A DNA stretch of 64,000 bases from Rhizobacter sp. Root404 (GCF_001425865.1 NZ_LMDS01000007.1:1156-65155), one strand, 5' to 3'. Positions 32,426 to 41,626 are shown, counted from the first letter of the stretch. Notes: a model not told the origin generated them from the letters alone. Translations and numbers: made by a program.

Positions 32426-35400
32426 ATGAACGCACCGCTGCCCGAGTCGATCCGCAAGGCCATCGAGACCGTGTCGCTCGACGACAAATACGCCCTCGAG
32501 AACGGCCGGGCCTTGATGAGTGGCGTGCAGGCGCTGGTGCGCCTGCCGATGCTGCAGAAGAAGCGTGACGCGTTCGCCGGGCTGAACACCGGCGGCTTCA
32601 TCAGCGGCTACCGCGGCTCGCCGCTCGGCGGCTACGACCAGGCCCTGTGGCAGGCCAAGAAGCACCTGGCGGCGCAGAACATCCAGTTCGTGCCCGGCGT
32701 CAACGAGGAACTCGCGGCCACCGCCGTCTGGGGCTCGCAGCAGCTCGACCTGTACCCGCAGAGCAAGAAGTTCGATGGCGTGTTCGGCATCTGGTACGGC
32801 AAGGGCCCCGGTGTGGACCGCTGCTCCGACGTGTTCAAGCACGCCAACATGGCCGGCACGTCGAAGCACGGCGGCGTGATCGCGCTGGCCGGCGACGACC
32901 ACATCGCGAAGAGTTCGACCGCGGCGCATCAAAGCGACCACATCTTCAAGGCCTGCGGCCTGCCGGTGTTCTTCCCGTCGAGCGTGCAGGACATCCTCGA
33001 CATGGGGCTGCACGCGTTCGCGATGAGCCGCTTCGCGGGCGTGTGGTCGGGCATGAAGACGATCCAGGAGATCGTCGAATCGACCGCCAGCGTGTTCGTC
33101 GACCCGGACCGGGTCGACATCGTGCTCCCCGAGGACTTCCCGATGCCCGAGGGCGGCCTGCACATCCGCTGGCCGGACGCGCCGCTGGAGCAGGAAGCGC
33201 GTCTGATGGACCACAAGTGGTACGCGGCGCTGGCCTATGTGCGCGCCAACAAGCTGAACCACAACGTGATCAGCGGCCCGAACGACCGCTTCGGCCTGAT
33301 CGCCAGCGGCAAGGCCTACAACGACACCCGCCAGGCGCTGCACGACCTGGGCCTGGACGACGCCGAGTGCCGGCGCCTGGGCATCCGGCTGCACAAGGTC
33401 AACGTCGTGTGGCCGCTGGAGGCGACGATCACGCGCGACTTCGCGCAGGGCCTGCAGGAGATCCTGGTCGTCGAGGAGAAGCGCCAGGTCATCGAGTACC
33501 AGCTGAAGGAAGAGCTCTACGGCTGGCGGCCCGACGTGCGCCCGAACGTGCTCGGCAAGTTCGACGAGGCCGAGGGCGACGACTCCGGCGGCGAGTGGAG
33601 CCGCCCGAACCCGAGCCAGAACTGGCTGCTGCGCGCGCAGGCCGACCTGACGCCCGCGATCATCGGCAAGGCGATCGCCAAGCGCCTGAAGAAGCTCGGC
33701 GTCGACATCGACACCGCCGCCCGCATGGACGCCCGCATCGCGCTGATCGAGGCCAAGGAGCGCTCGATGGTCGTGCAGGCGATCGACACCAGCGACCGCA
33801 CGCCGTTCTTCTGCAGCGGCTGCCCGCACAACACCAGCACCCGCGTGCCCGAGGGCTCGCGCGCGGTCGCCGGCATCGGCTGCCACTACATGACGGTATG
33901 GATGGACCGCAGCACGACCACGTTCAGCCAGATGGGCGGCGAAGGCGTGTCGTGGGTCGGCCAGTCGGCGTTCACGACCGACAAGCACGTGTTCGCGAAC
34001 CTCGGCGACGGCACCTACTACCACTCCGGGTTGCTGGCAGTGCGGCAGTCGATCGCCGCCAAGGTCAACATCACCTACAAGATCCTGTTCAACGACGCCG
34101 TCGCGATGACCGGCGGCCAGCCGGTCGACGGCACGCTGAAGGTGCCGGAGATGACCCGCGAGCTCGACGCCGAAGGCGCCGTCAAGATCGTCGTCGTCAC
34201 CGACGAGCCCGAGAAGTACGAGGAGAGCGACATCGCCGCGCGCCTCGCGAAGGGCGTGACCGTGCACCACCGCGACGACCTCGACGCGATCCAGAAGCAG
34301 CTGCGCGAGATCGAGGGCTGCACGATCATCATCTACGACCAGACCTGCGCGACCGAAAAGCGCCGCCGCCGCAAGCGCGGCACGATGGTCGATCCGGCCA
34401 AGCGCGTCATCATCAACGAGCTGGTCTGCGAGGGCTGCGGCGACTGCTCGGTGCAATCGAACTGCCTGAGCGTCGAGCCGGTCGAGACCGAGTTCGGCCG
34501 CAAGCGCCGCATCAACCAGAACACCTGCAACAAGGACTACTCCTGCGTGAAGGGCTTCTGTCCGAGCTTCATCACCGTCGAAGGCGGGCAACTCAAAGGG
34601 AAGAAGAAGGACACGTCGCGGCCGAACCCGTTCACGCTGCCGCCGCTGCCCGAGCCCGCGCTGCCGCTGGCCGAGACGCCGTGGGGCATCGTCGTCGCCG
34701 GCGTCGGCGGCACCGGCGTGATCACGATCGGCCAGCTGCTCGGCATGGCCGCGCACCTCGAGGGCAAGGGCATCGTCACGCAGGACGCGGCCGGCCTGGC
34801 GCAGAAGGGCGGCGCGACCTGGAGCCACATCCAGATCGCGAACCGCGCCGACGCCATTCTGACCACCAAGGTCGGCACGGCCGAGGCCGACCTGGTGATC
34901 GGCTGCGACCCGATCGTCACCGCGAACAAGAGCACGCTGGTGGTGATGCGCGAAGGCCGCACGTACGTGGCTATGAACACCCACGGCACGCCGACCGCGG
35001 CGTTCGTGACCAACCCGAACTGGCAGTTCCCGGCCGCGAACTGCGACGCCGCGGTGGCGAACGCGGCCGGCGGCAACGTCGGCACGCTGGACGCCGATGC
35101 GCTCGCGGTGCAGCTGGTCGGCGACTCGCTGTACACGAATCCGCTGATGCTCGGCTACGCGTGGCAGAAGGGCAAGGTCCCGCTGTCGCACGCCGCGATG
35201 ATGCGGGCGATCGAACTGAACAACGTCCAGGTCGAGAACAACAAGCTGGCATTCGAGTGGGGCCGGCGCGCGGCGCACGATCTCGCAGCGGTGCAAGCGC
35301 TGCTCAAGCCCACCAACGTGATCGAGTTCGTCAAGAGGACCACCAACCTCGACGACATGATCACGAAGCGCGTCGAGTTCCTGACGGCTTACCAGAACGC

Positions 35401-35989
35401 CGCGTACGCCCAGCAGTACAAGGCCTTCGTCGAGAAGGTCCGCGCCGCGGAAGCACCGCTGAACACGAAGAAGCTGAGCGAGGCCGTCGCCCGCTACCTG
35501 TTCAAGCTGATGGCCTACAAGGACGAGTACGAGGTCGCGCGCCTGCAAAGCGACCCGGCCTTCCTCGCGAAGATCGCCGCGCAGTTCGAAGGCGACTACA
35601 CGCTGAACTACCACCTCGCGCCGCCGCTGACCGCGAAGAAGAACGCGGCCGGCGAATTGCAGAAATCGAAGTTCGGCCCGGCCATGCTGACCGGCTTCAA
35701 GTGGCTCGCGAAGTTGAAGGGCCTGCGCGGTACCGCGTTCGATGTGTTCGGGCGCACCGAGGAGCGCAAGACCGAGCGCGCGCTGATCGACGAGTACAAG
35801 GCGTCGATCGACGAGTTGCTCGGTTCGCTGAACGCCGGCAACCTCGCCCTCGCCACCGAGATCGCGCGCATTCCCGAAGACATCCGCGGCTATGGCCACG
35901 TGAAGGAGCGCCACCTCGCAGCCGCGCGCCCGAAGTGGGCCGCGCTGATGACCGAATGGCGCGCCGGCCGGCAGCAGCGCGCCGCTTGA
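32426..35989 (+). CDS. Indolepyruvate ferredoxin oxidoreductase, fused three-domain type
   Basis: The enzyme oxidatively decarboxylates aryl-2-oxoacids (such as indolepyruvate or phenylpyruvate) to acyl-CoA, reducing ferredoxin. In this 1187-residue fusion the alpha and gamma subunits are in one chain: an N-terminal pyrimidine/TPP half (GGFISGYRGSPLGGYD, GDGTYYHSG, KILFNDAVAMTGGQP), an iron-sulfur segment starting with CEGCGDC at about residue 668 (with more Cys in SNCLS, NTCNKDYSCVKGFCPS), and the gamma domain from GVGGTGVITIGQLLG (about 759). The start MNAPLPESIRK follows AGTATCGAGAAG. The Lrp gene is divergent; a YceI gene overlaps its 3' end. Confidence 0.93.
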   Translation: MNAPLPESIRKAIETVSLDDKYALENGRALMSGVQALVRLPMLQKKRDAFAGLNTGGFISGYRGSPLGGYDQALWQAKKHLAAQNIQFVPGVNEELAATAVWGSQQLDLYPQSKKFDGVFGIWYGKGPGVDRCSDVFKHANMAGTSKHGGVIALAGDDHIAKSSTAAHQSDHIFKACGLPVFFPSSVQDILDMGLHAFAMSRFAGVWSGMKTIQEIVESTASVFVDPDRVDIVLPEDFPMPEGGLHIRWPDAPLEQEARLMDHKWYAALAYVRANKLNHNVISGPNDRFGLIASGKAYNDTRQALHDLGLDDAECRRLGIRLHKVNVVWPLEATITRDFAQGLQEILVVEEKRQVIEYQLKEELYGWRPDVRPNVLGKFDEAEGDDSGGEWSRPNPSQNWLLRAQADLTPAIIGKAIAKRLKKLGVDIDTAARMDARIALIEAKERSMVVQAIDTSDRTPFFCSGCPHNTSTRVPEGSRAVAGIGCHYMTVWMDRSTTTFSQMGGEGVSWVGQSAFTTDKHVFANLGDGTYYHSGLLAVRQSIAAKVNITYKILFNDAVAMTGGQPVDGTLKVPEMTRELDAEGAVKIVVVTDEPEKYEESDIAARLAKGVTVHHRDDLDAIQKQLREIEGCTIIIYDQTCATEKRRRRKRGTMVDPAKRVIINELVCEGCGDCSVQSNCLSVEPVETEFGRKRRINQNTCNKDYSCVKGFCPSFITVEGGQLKGKKKDTSRPNPFTLPPLPEPALPLAETPWGIVVAGVGGTGVITIGQLLGMAAHLEGKGIVTQDAAGLAQKGGATWSHIQIANRADAILTTKVGTAEADLVIGCDPIVTANKSTLVVMREGRTYVAMNTHGTPTAAFVTNPNWQFPAANCDAAVANAAGGNVGTLDADALAVQLVGDSLYTNPLMLGYAWQKGKVPLSHAAMMRAIELNNVQVENNKLAFEWGRRAAHDLAAVQALLKPTNVIEFVKRTTNLDDMITKRVEFLTAYQNAAYAQQYKAFVEKVRAAEAPLNTKKLSEAVARYLFKLMAYKDEYEVARLQSDPAFLAKIAAQFEGDYTLNYHLAPPLTAKKNAAGELQKSKFGPAMLTGFKWLAKLKGLRGTAFDVFGRTEERKTERALIDEYKASIDELLGSLNAGNLALATEIARIPEDIRGYGHVKERHLAAARPKWAALMTEWRAGRQQRAA

Positions 35990-36579
35990 GCGCGACCGCG
36001 GCACTGGGCGCGCTGGTGCTCTGCGGCGCCGCGTCCGTGGCGTTCGCGCAGGCGTCGGCGCCGGCTGCCGCCGCGCCGACCTGGACGCTCGATCCCACGC
36101 ACACCTTCGTCCATTGGGAGGTCGTGCACATGGGCACCTCGACCATCCGCGGCCGCTTCGACAAGGCGGCCGGCAGCGTGCAGTTCGATCCGAAGGCGCA
36201 GCAGCTCGATGTGAGCATCGCGGTCGACACCGCCTCGGTCAGCAGCGGCGTCCCGATCCTGGATGCGTTGCTGAAGGGCCCGTCGATGCTCGACACCGCG
36301 GCGAACCCCCAGGCCTTTTTCGTCGCCCGCGGCGCGACCTTCGACGGCGACCGGCCGCGCGAATTGCGCGGCGAGTTCACGCTGCGCGGCGTCAGCCAGG
36401 CCCTGACGCTGCGCTCGCTGCGCTGGAACTGCGGCCTGAACCCGCTGTTCCGCCGCACCGTCTGCGGCGGCGACTTCGAAGCGCAGATCGTGCGCAGCAG
36501 CTTCGGCATCACGCACAGCCTGCCGTTCGTCGCCGACACCGTGCGGCTGGTCGTGCAGGTCGAGGCGATCTCCCCCTGA
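35956..36579 (+). CDS. Exported YceI family protein
   Basis: YceI proteins are periplasmic lipocalin-like barrels that bind isoprenoid or other hydrophobic ligands. The 207-residue protein has WTLDPTHTFVHWEVVHMG, STIRGRFDKAAGSVQFDP, DTASVSSG and LRGEFTLRGVSQALTL, the family landmarks. I chose the ATG at 35956 because it yields a full signal peptide (MARRPAAARRLSATAALGAL, cut after AFA); this overlaps the preceding gene by 34 bases. A TTG at 35986 overlapping that stop is the alternative. Two Cys (WNCGLNP, TVCGGDF) could form a disulfide. Confidence 0.87.
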   Translation: MARRPAAARRLSATAALGALVLCGAASVAFAQASAPAAAAPTWTLDPTHTFVHWEVVHMGTSTIRGRFDKAAGSVQFDPKAQQLDVSIAVDTASVSSGVPILDALLKGPSMLDTAANPQAFFVARGATFDGDRPRELRGEFTLRGVSQALTLRSLRWNCGLNPLFRRTVCGGDFEAQIVRSSFGITHSLPFVADTVRLVVQVEAISP

Positions 36580-36597
36580 TCAGCGTGGCCAGCGCCG

Positions 36598-36615
36598 GGC
36601 CGCTCCCAAGCGGCC
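36598..36615 (+). terminator. Hairpin after the YceI gene
   Basis: GGCCGCT-CCCA-AGCGGCC forms a perfect 7-bp stem with a 4-base loop, 19 bases after the stop. There is no U tract, so it may mark a Rho-dependent end or protect the mRNA 3' end. The following 180 bases up to the next gene contain no other feature except a TATAAC (36721-36726) that may be a -10 box. Confidence 0.4.
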
Positions 36616-36800
36616 ACGCACCCGCCCCGTGGGTGGTGCGGTACCCGCGCCGGGTGCTCCGTCTGCCACCCCCGGCTTGCGGGGCGGAGTATCCCTAGCC
36701 TGCCGCGCAGCGTCGGCGGCTATAACCGCACACCGGCCCGCCGAGGCCAGTGCACGCGCGTTCGCGCGTCGGCGACAACAACCCGCAGGAGACTTTCAGA

Positions 36801-38954
36801 ATGAACTTCCGCCTTTCAAGGACGTCCGCCATGTTCGTCGCGCTGGGCCTGGCCCCCGCCCTGGCGCTGGCCGCCGGCGTCGCCGTCCGCTTCGACGTGT
36901 CCGACCCGGCCGCCAGCCCGTTCCCGAGCGACCGCTTCACGCAGCCCGACTTCACGAACAACACGCTCAAGCGCGTGGCGCTGCCCAAGCCCAACTGCGC
37001 GGTGCGCGTGTCCGACTGCGCCGACATCGACGTGATCAACACGCTCGACGGCTTCAACACCCAGCCGCGCATCACGATCCCGTTCACCGGCAGCATCGAC
37101 ATCGCCTCGGTCAACAGCAACACCGTCTACCTCGTGAACCTGGGCGACGCGCTCAGCGGTGCGGGCGCAGGCCACAAGGTCGGCATCAACCAGATCCAGT
37201 GGGACAGCGCCGCGAAGACGCTGGTGGTCGAATCCGACGAGTTGCTCGAAGAGCATTCGCGCTACCTGCTGGTCGTGACCGACGGCGTGCGCGACGCCGC
37301 CGGTGACCCGGTCGAGGCCGGCGACTTCGGCCGTTTCCGCCATGACCTGAACTACGGCCAGACCAAGGACCGCGCGCTCGCCGACTACCGCAAGACGCTG
37401 CTCGATGCCGCGAACGCCTCGGGCGCGCCGCGCCAGCAGGCCGTCGCGCTCAGCGTGTTCACGACCCAGAGCATCAGCGCCGACCTGCTGAAGATCCGTG
37501 CCCAGATTCAGGCCGCGACGCCGGCGCGCGCGAACTTCATGATCGGCAACGGCGGCGCGGTGCGCGCCGTGTTCCCGGTCGCGGGGCTGCAGGGCATCCA
37601 GTGGCAGCAGCAGACCGGCACCGCACCGTCGTTCACCGCGTCCTTCGTGCCGACGCCGGCGCTGCAGGTCTATCCCGGCGCGGTCGCGAGCGTGGCGTTC
37701 GCCAAGTTCCGCTCGGCCGACTACACCAACGCCGCGAAAGTGATCCCGGTGACCGGCACGATGACCGGGGTGCCCCAGCCGCAGGGCGTCAACGACCTGG
37801 TGATGGAAGTGTTCCTGCCGAGCGGCCCGCGCCCGGTGGGCGGCTGGCCGGTCGCGATCTTCGGCCATGGCTTCACCGACAGCATGTACGGCGCGCCGTG
37901 GACCGTCGCGTCGACCTTCGCGCACTACGGCATCGCCACCGTCGCGATCAGCGTCGCCGGCCATGGCGGCGGCGCGCAGGGCGTGCTGAACGTGCTGCCG
38001 ACCGCCGGCGCACCGGTGGTCGTGCCCTCGGGCGGGCGCGGCGTCGACCAGGACGGCAACGGCAAGATCGACTCGACCGAAGGCGTCGGCGCGGTCGGGG
38101 CGCTGTCGATCGTCTCCAGCCGCGACGGCCTGCGCCAGACCGTGGCCGACCTGATGCAGCTGGTGCGGCAGATCCAGGTCGGCGTCGATGTCGACGGCGA
38201 CGGCGCGGCCGATCTCGATGCAAACCGCATCTACTACGCCGGCCAGTCGTTCGGCGGCATCTACGGCACGATCTTCCTCGGCGTCGAAGGGGCGGTGAAG
38301 GCCGGCGTGCCGAACGTGCCGGGCGGTTCGATCACCGAGGTCGCACGACTCGGCGCCTTCCGCGTGCTGACCGGCCTGGCGCTCGCGACGCGCCAGCCGC
38401 AATTGCTGAACCTGGCGCCGACCGCACAGCTGCCGGTGCCGTACAACTTCAACGAGAACATCCCGCTGCGCAACCTGGGGCCGTCGATCAACGCGGTGCC
38501 GGGCGCCAGTGCGATCCAGGAGGTGCTGGAGCGCAACGAGTGGGTGCAGCAGGCCGGCAACCCGGTCTCCTACGCCGCGGCGATCCGCAAGCAGCCGTAC
38601 GCCGGCAACGCGCCGAAGCCGGTGATCCTGCAATTCGCCAAGGGCGACGGCACGGTGCCCAACCCGACGACGACCGCGATCGTCCGCGCCGGCGCGCTGG
38701 CCGACCGCACGCTGCTGTTCCGCAACGACCTGGCCTATGCGGCGACCGGCGGCGCGATCCCGAAGAACCCGCACACCTTCCTGACGAACATCGGCTCGGC
38801 GGCCGGTGCGCCGTTCGCGGTGGCGGCGCAGACGCAGATCGCGCTGTTCTTCCAGTCCTTTGGCGCGCTGACGATCGACCCGGACGGTGCGAGCCCGATC
38901 TTCGAGATGCCGATCGTGCCGCCGCTGCCGGAGACGCTGAACTACCTGCCGTAA
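36801..38954 (+). CDS. Large secreted Ig-like/alpha-beta hydrolase protein with EF-hand-like loops
   Basis: The 717-residue protein has a signal peptide (cut after LALA, about residue 30). An N-terminal Ig-like domain (ITIPFTGSIDIASVNSNTVY, SbsA/Big_5-like) is followed by a hydrolase region: VAIFGHGFTDSMYGAPW with the oxyanion, AHYGIATVAISVAGHGGG, and the serine elbow in YYAGQSFGGIYGT. Two acidic loops (DQDGNGKIDSTEG and DVDGDGAADLDAN) look like EF-hand/dockerin calcium sites and sit before the Ser elbow. It resembles bacterial extracellular lipases and esterases; the substrate is unknown. A CAGGAG ribosome site precedes the ATG. It is monocistronic and closed by a 9-bp hairpin. Confidence 0.8.
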   Translation: MNFRLSRTSAMFVALGLAPALALAAGVAVRFDVSDPAASPFPSDRFTQPDFTNNTLKRVALPKPNCAVRVSDCADIDVINTLDGFNTQPRITIPFTGSIDIASVNSNTVYLVNLGDALSGAGAGHKVGINQIQWDSAAKTLVVESDELLEEHSRYLLVVTDGVRDAAGDPVEAGDFGRFRHDLNYGQTKDRALADYRKTLLDAANASGAPRQQAVALSVFTTQSISADLLKIRAQIQAATPARANFMIGNGGAVRAVFPVAGLQGIQWQQQTGTAPSFTASFVPTPALQVYPGAVASVAFAKFRSADYTNAAKVIPVTGTMTGVPQPQGVNDLVMEVFLPSGPRPVGGWPVAIFGHGFTDSMYGAPWTVASTFAHYGIATVAISVAGHGGGAQGVLNVLPTAGAPVVVPSGGRGVDQDGNGKIDSTEGVGAVGALSIVSSRDGLRQTVADLMQLVRQIQVGVDVDGDGAADLDANRIYYAGQSFGGIYGTIFLGVEGAVKAGVPNVPGGSITEVARLGAFRVLTGLALATRQPQLLNLAPTAQLPVPYNFNENIPLRNLGPSINAVPGASAIQEVLERNEWVQQAGNPVSYAAAIRKQPYAGNAPKPVILQFAKGDGTVPNPTTTAIVRAGALADRTLLFRNDLAYAATGGAIPKNPHTFLTNIGSAAGAPFAVAAQTQIALFFQSFGALTIDPDGASPIFEMPIVPPLPETLNYLP

Positions 38955-38965
38955 GCGGCGGGCAC

Positions 38966-38990
38966 GCACCGGCCCGTCGGTGGCCGGTGC
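38966..38990 (+). terminator. Perfect 9-bp hairpin after the secreted hydrolase gene
   Basis: GCACCGGCC, loop CGTCGGT, GGCCGGTGC begins 12 bases after the stop codon. The stem is very stable but is not followed by U residues, so it is a likely transcript 3' end or Rho-assisted stop rather than a textbook terminator. It separates this gene from the downstream kinase operon. Confidence 0.5.
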
Positions 38991-39093
38991 AGCCTGTCGC
39001 ACCGCCGGCGCAGGCCATCGCAGTGCGGTCGCCCGCGGCCGGCGGGCCGCCTACAGTGCGGGCCATTGCACCCTTGCGCCCCGGCCCGCTCCC

Positions 39094-40551
39094 ATGTCCG
39101 ATTTCGCCACCACCGTCGCCAGCACCTGGAAGACCGTTTCCGCCACTGCGGTCCGGCTGTTCCACCAATACGGCAACTGGCTGGTCGGCATCAGCTGGTG
39201 GCGCTTCGGCGCCTTCGCGCTGCTGCTGCTGATCCTGACCAGCATCCTGCAGAAGCTGCCGCCGTTCCGCACCTCGTGGAGCGAGATCGTCGAGGAGATC
39301 CCGACGGTCACGGTGCCGCCGATCCCGCCGATCCCGCCGATCAAGGTGCCGAAGATCCGCATCGAATCCCCGACCACGCCGTCCAATCCGGCCAGCGGTG
39401 GCCAGGACGACGACGTGCTGATCTCGATCGACGGCAAGGGCGTGCGGATCACGTCGCGCAGCGCACCGGCGGCGGCATCGGCGCCCGCATCGGGCGCGGC
39501 GAGCGCGGCCAGCCCGGCCCCGGACCCGGCGTCGGCGGCATCGACCGCCGCCGATGCCGGCAGCTCGATCCAGATCGCGCTGCCCGGCGCGACCCGCGAG
39601 ACGATCCGCGAGGCGGTGCGGGCCGCCCGCGAGGCGGCGCGCGAGGCCACCCAGGAGGCGCGCCAGCAGGCCGAAGAGGCCCGCCGCGAGGCGCAGGAGG
39701 CGATCGAGGAGGCGCAACGCGATGCCGAGGAGGCACGCCGCGAAGCCCAGGAGGCGCGCAAGGTCAAGCGCACCCGGGTCGTCCACCTCGGCGATTCGCT
39801 GACCGACCTGGCGTTCTTCTGGATCGTCGCCTCCGCGCTGCTGAAGATCACCTACAAGGGCCGCATGCAGGCCGAGGTCAAGGCCGCCGAGGCGACCGAG
39901 ACCGCCGAATCCGAGCAGCTCAAGCGCCAGGTCGTCGAGGCGCGGATGGCGGCGATGCAGGCGCAGGTCGAGCCGCATTTCCTGTTCAACACGCTGGCCA
40001 GCATCGACCACCTGATCGAGACCGATCCACCGCGCGCGAGCCAGATGCAGAAGAACCTGATCGCGCTGCTGCGGGCCTCGATGCCGACGATGCGCGAGAA
40101 CCACCCGACCGCCCACAACCTCGGCCGCGAGATGGCGGTGATCCGGCCCTACCTCGAGATCCTGAAGGTGCGGATGGAGGACCGGCTGCAGACCGAGATC
40201 GCGGTGCCGGACGGGCTGCTGTCCGCCGACTTCCCGTCGATGATGATCCAGAGCCTGGTCGAGAACGCGATCAAGCACGGCCTCGAGCCGAAGGCCGAGG
40301 GCGGCAAACTCACGGTGCGGGCCGAGATCGTCCACGGCAAGCTCGCGGTGACGGTGGCCGACACCGGCCTGGGCTTCGGCCGCGCCGCGACCGCCGGCAC
40401 CGGCGTGGGCCTGAACAACATCCGCGAGCGGTTGCAACTGCTTTACGGCAGCAAGGCCTCGATGACGGTCGCAGAGAACAGCCCGAGCGGCACCGTCGTG
40501 ACGCTGACCGTGCCGTACCAGGCCCAGACCCGTGAAGGAGAGTCCGCATGA
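39094..40551 (+). CDS. LytS/AlgZ-type sensor histidine kinase with coiled-coil sensor
   Basis: The 485-residue kinase has one membrane span near residues 35-55 (FGAFALLLLILTSI), a Pro-rich stretch (VPPIPPIPPIKVPK), an Ala/Ser-rich linker and an Ala/Glu/Arg helical repeat (about 168-225, EAARE/EARRE units) that should form a long coiled coil, then a second span near 238-250. The cytoplasmic half is a His_kinase (LytS-like) domain with the phospho-accepting His295 in VEPHFLFNTLASID and a GHKL ATP site (LVENAIKHGLEPK, GTGVGLNNIRERLQLLYG). It is followed by a small membrane protein and the cognate LytTR regulator, each overlapping by four bases. Confidence 0.9.
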   Translation: MSDFATTVASTWKTVSATAVRLFHQYGNWLVGISWWRFGAFALLLLILTSILQKLPPFRTSWSEIVEEIPTVTVPPIPPIPPIKVPKIRIESPTTPSNPASGGQDDDVLISIDGKGVRITSRSAPAAASAPASGAASAASPAPDPASAASTAADAGSSIQIALPGATRETIREAVRAAREAAREATQEARQQAEEARREAQEAIEEAQRDAEEARREAQEARKVKRTRVVHLGDSLTDLAFFWIVASALLKITYKGRMQAEVKAAEATETAESEQLKRQVVEARMAAMQAQVEPHFLFNTLASIDHLIETDPPRASQMQKNLIALLRASMPTMRENHPTAHNLGREMAVIRPYLEILKVRMEDRLQTEIAVPDGLLSADFPSMMIQSLVENAIKHGLEPKAEGGKLTVRAEIVHGKLAVTVADTGLGFGRAATAGTGVGLNNIRERLQLLYGSKASMTVAENSPSGTVVTLTVPYQAQTREGESA

Positions 40552-40784
40552 TGCTCACGCTGTTGGTGCTGCTGATCGTCGCGTTCGTGATTCCGCTGGC
40601 GGTCCTGCTGCCGCTGGTGATCGCCGCGGTGGTCGTGGTGGCCGTGCTGCTGGTCGTGGCCGGCGTGCTCGTGACGGTGTTCTCGCCGCTGATCCTGCTG
40701 GCGCTGTGCATCTGGCTGCTCGTGAAGCTCGTGCGCGGCAGCCCGCGCAGCCGCACGCCGGCGGGCGCTACGATGGCTGGATGA
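40548..40784 (+). CDS. Small hydrophobic membrane protein between kinase and regulator
   Basis: The 78-residue protein is almost wholly hydrophobic: two, possibly three, membrane helices made of Leu, Val, Ile and Ala, then a short basic tail (KLVRGSPRSRTP). No family is recognised. Its ATG overlaps the kinase stop and its stop overlaps the regulator ATG (ATGA in both cases), so the three genes must be translated together. It could modulate the kinase in the membrane. A start one codon later is equally possible. Confidence 0.75.
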   Translation: MMLTLLVLLIVAFVIPLAVLLPLVIAAVVVVAVLLVVAGVLVTVFSPLILLALCIWLLVKLVRGSPRSRTPAGATMAG

Positions 40785-41626
40785 ACACCACGCCGAACCC
40801 TTCACCGACGCGCGCCCCGCGTGCGCTGATCGCCGACGACGAACGCCTGATGCGCGAGCAGCTGCGCGCGCGCCTGGCCGAGGTCTGGCCCGAACTCGAG
40901 ATCGTCGCCGAGGCCAAGAACGGGCTGGAGGCGGTGTCGATGACCGAGTCGGAGCACCCCGACCTGGTGTTTCTCGACATCCGCATGCCGGGCATGACCG
41001 GCGTCGAGGCGGCGCGGGCCATCGCGCAGTTGCCGGTCGACGAGGAGGGCGAGGGCTGGCCCGGCTGCGAGATCGTCTTCATCACCGCGTACGACCAGTA
41101 CGCGATCGAGGCGTTCGAGCAGGGCGTGGTCGACTATGTGCTCAAGCCCGCCGAGCGCGAGCGCCTGACGGTCACGGTCGAGCGCATCCGCAAGCGTCTG
41201 GCGCAGCGCGCCAGCGGCAACCCCGCCACCGACGATCCGCCGCCGGCGATGCAGCAGCTGCTGCAGAAGCTGGCCGCGAAGATGGACCCGGCGAAGGCGC
41301 CGACGCTGCGCTGGATCCAGGCGACGGTCGGCCAGAACATCCAGATGATCCCGGTCGACGAGGTGCTGTTCTTCATCTCCGACGAGAAGTACACCCGCGT
41401 GCAGACCGCGACGATCGAAGCGCTGATTCGCAAGCCGATCAAGGAACTGATCGAGGAGCTGGACGCCGACATGTTCTGGCAGATCCACCGCTCGACGCTG
41501 GTCAACACCAAATTCATTGCCGGCGTCAGCCGCGACCTGCGCGGGCGTCAGCTGGTCGCGGTGAAGGGGCACCCCGAGAAGCTCGAGGTGAGTCGCAGCT
41601 TCACCGGGTTGTTCAAGGGGATGTAG
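40781..41626 (+). CDS. LytTR family response regulator
   Basis: The 281-residue regulator has a receiver domain (about 13-135; acidic pair Asp19-Asp20, phospho-site Asp66 in LVFLDIRMPGMTG, Lys in YVLKPAERER) and a LytTR DNA-binding domain (about 178-280; IQMIPVDEVLFFISDEKYTRVQ, FWQIHRSTLVNTKFI). It is the output partner of the LytS-like kinase two genes upstream. Its 3' end overlaps the convergent lysoplasmalogenase gene by 14 bases. Confidence 0.94.
   Translation: MNTTPNPSPTRAPRALIADDERLMREQLRARLAEVWPELEIVAEAKNGLEAVSMTESEHPDLVFLDIRMPGMTGVEAARAIAQLPVDEEGEGWPGCEIVFITAYDQYAIEAFEQGVVDYVLKPAERERLTVTVERIRKRLAQRASGNPATDDPPPAMQQLLQKLAAKMDPAKAPTLRWIQATVGQNIQMIPVDEVLFFISDEKYTRVQTATIEALIRKPIKELIEELDADMFWQIHRSTLVNTKFIAGVSRDLRGRQLVAVKGHPEKLEVSRSFTGLFKGM

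Noticed and set aside
32270..36004. Very long open frame (1244 codons) antisense to the indolepyruvate oxidoreductase gene
   Set aside because: Its product is a featureless Arg/Val/Leu/Asp-rich sequence with no family motif. The sense frame has TPP, iron-sulfur and gamma-domain motifs. Long antisense frames are expected at this GC content.
39600..39780. Imperfect DNA repeats built on GAGGCGCGC-like units
   Set aside because: They encode the Ala/Glu/Arg coiled coil of the kinase and are not an independent repeat element.
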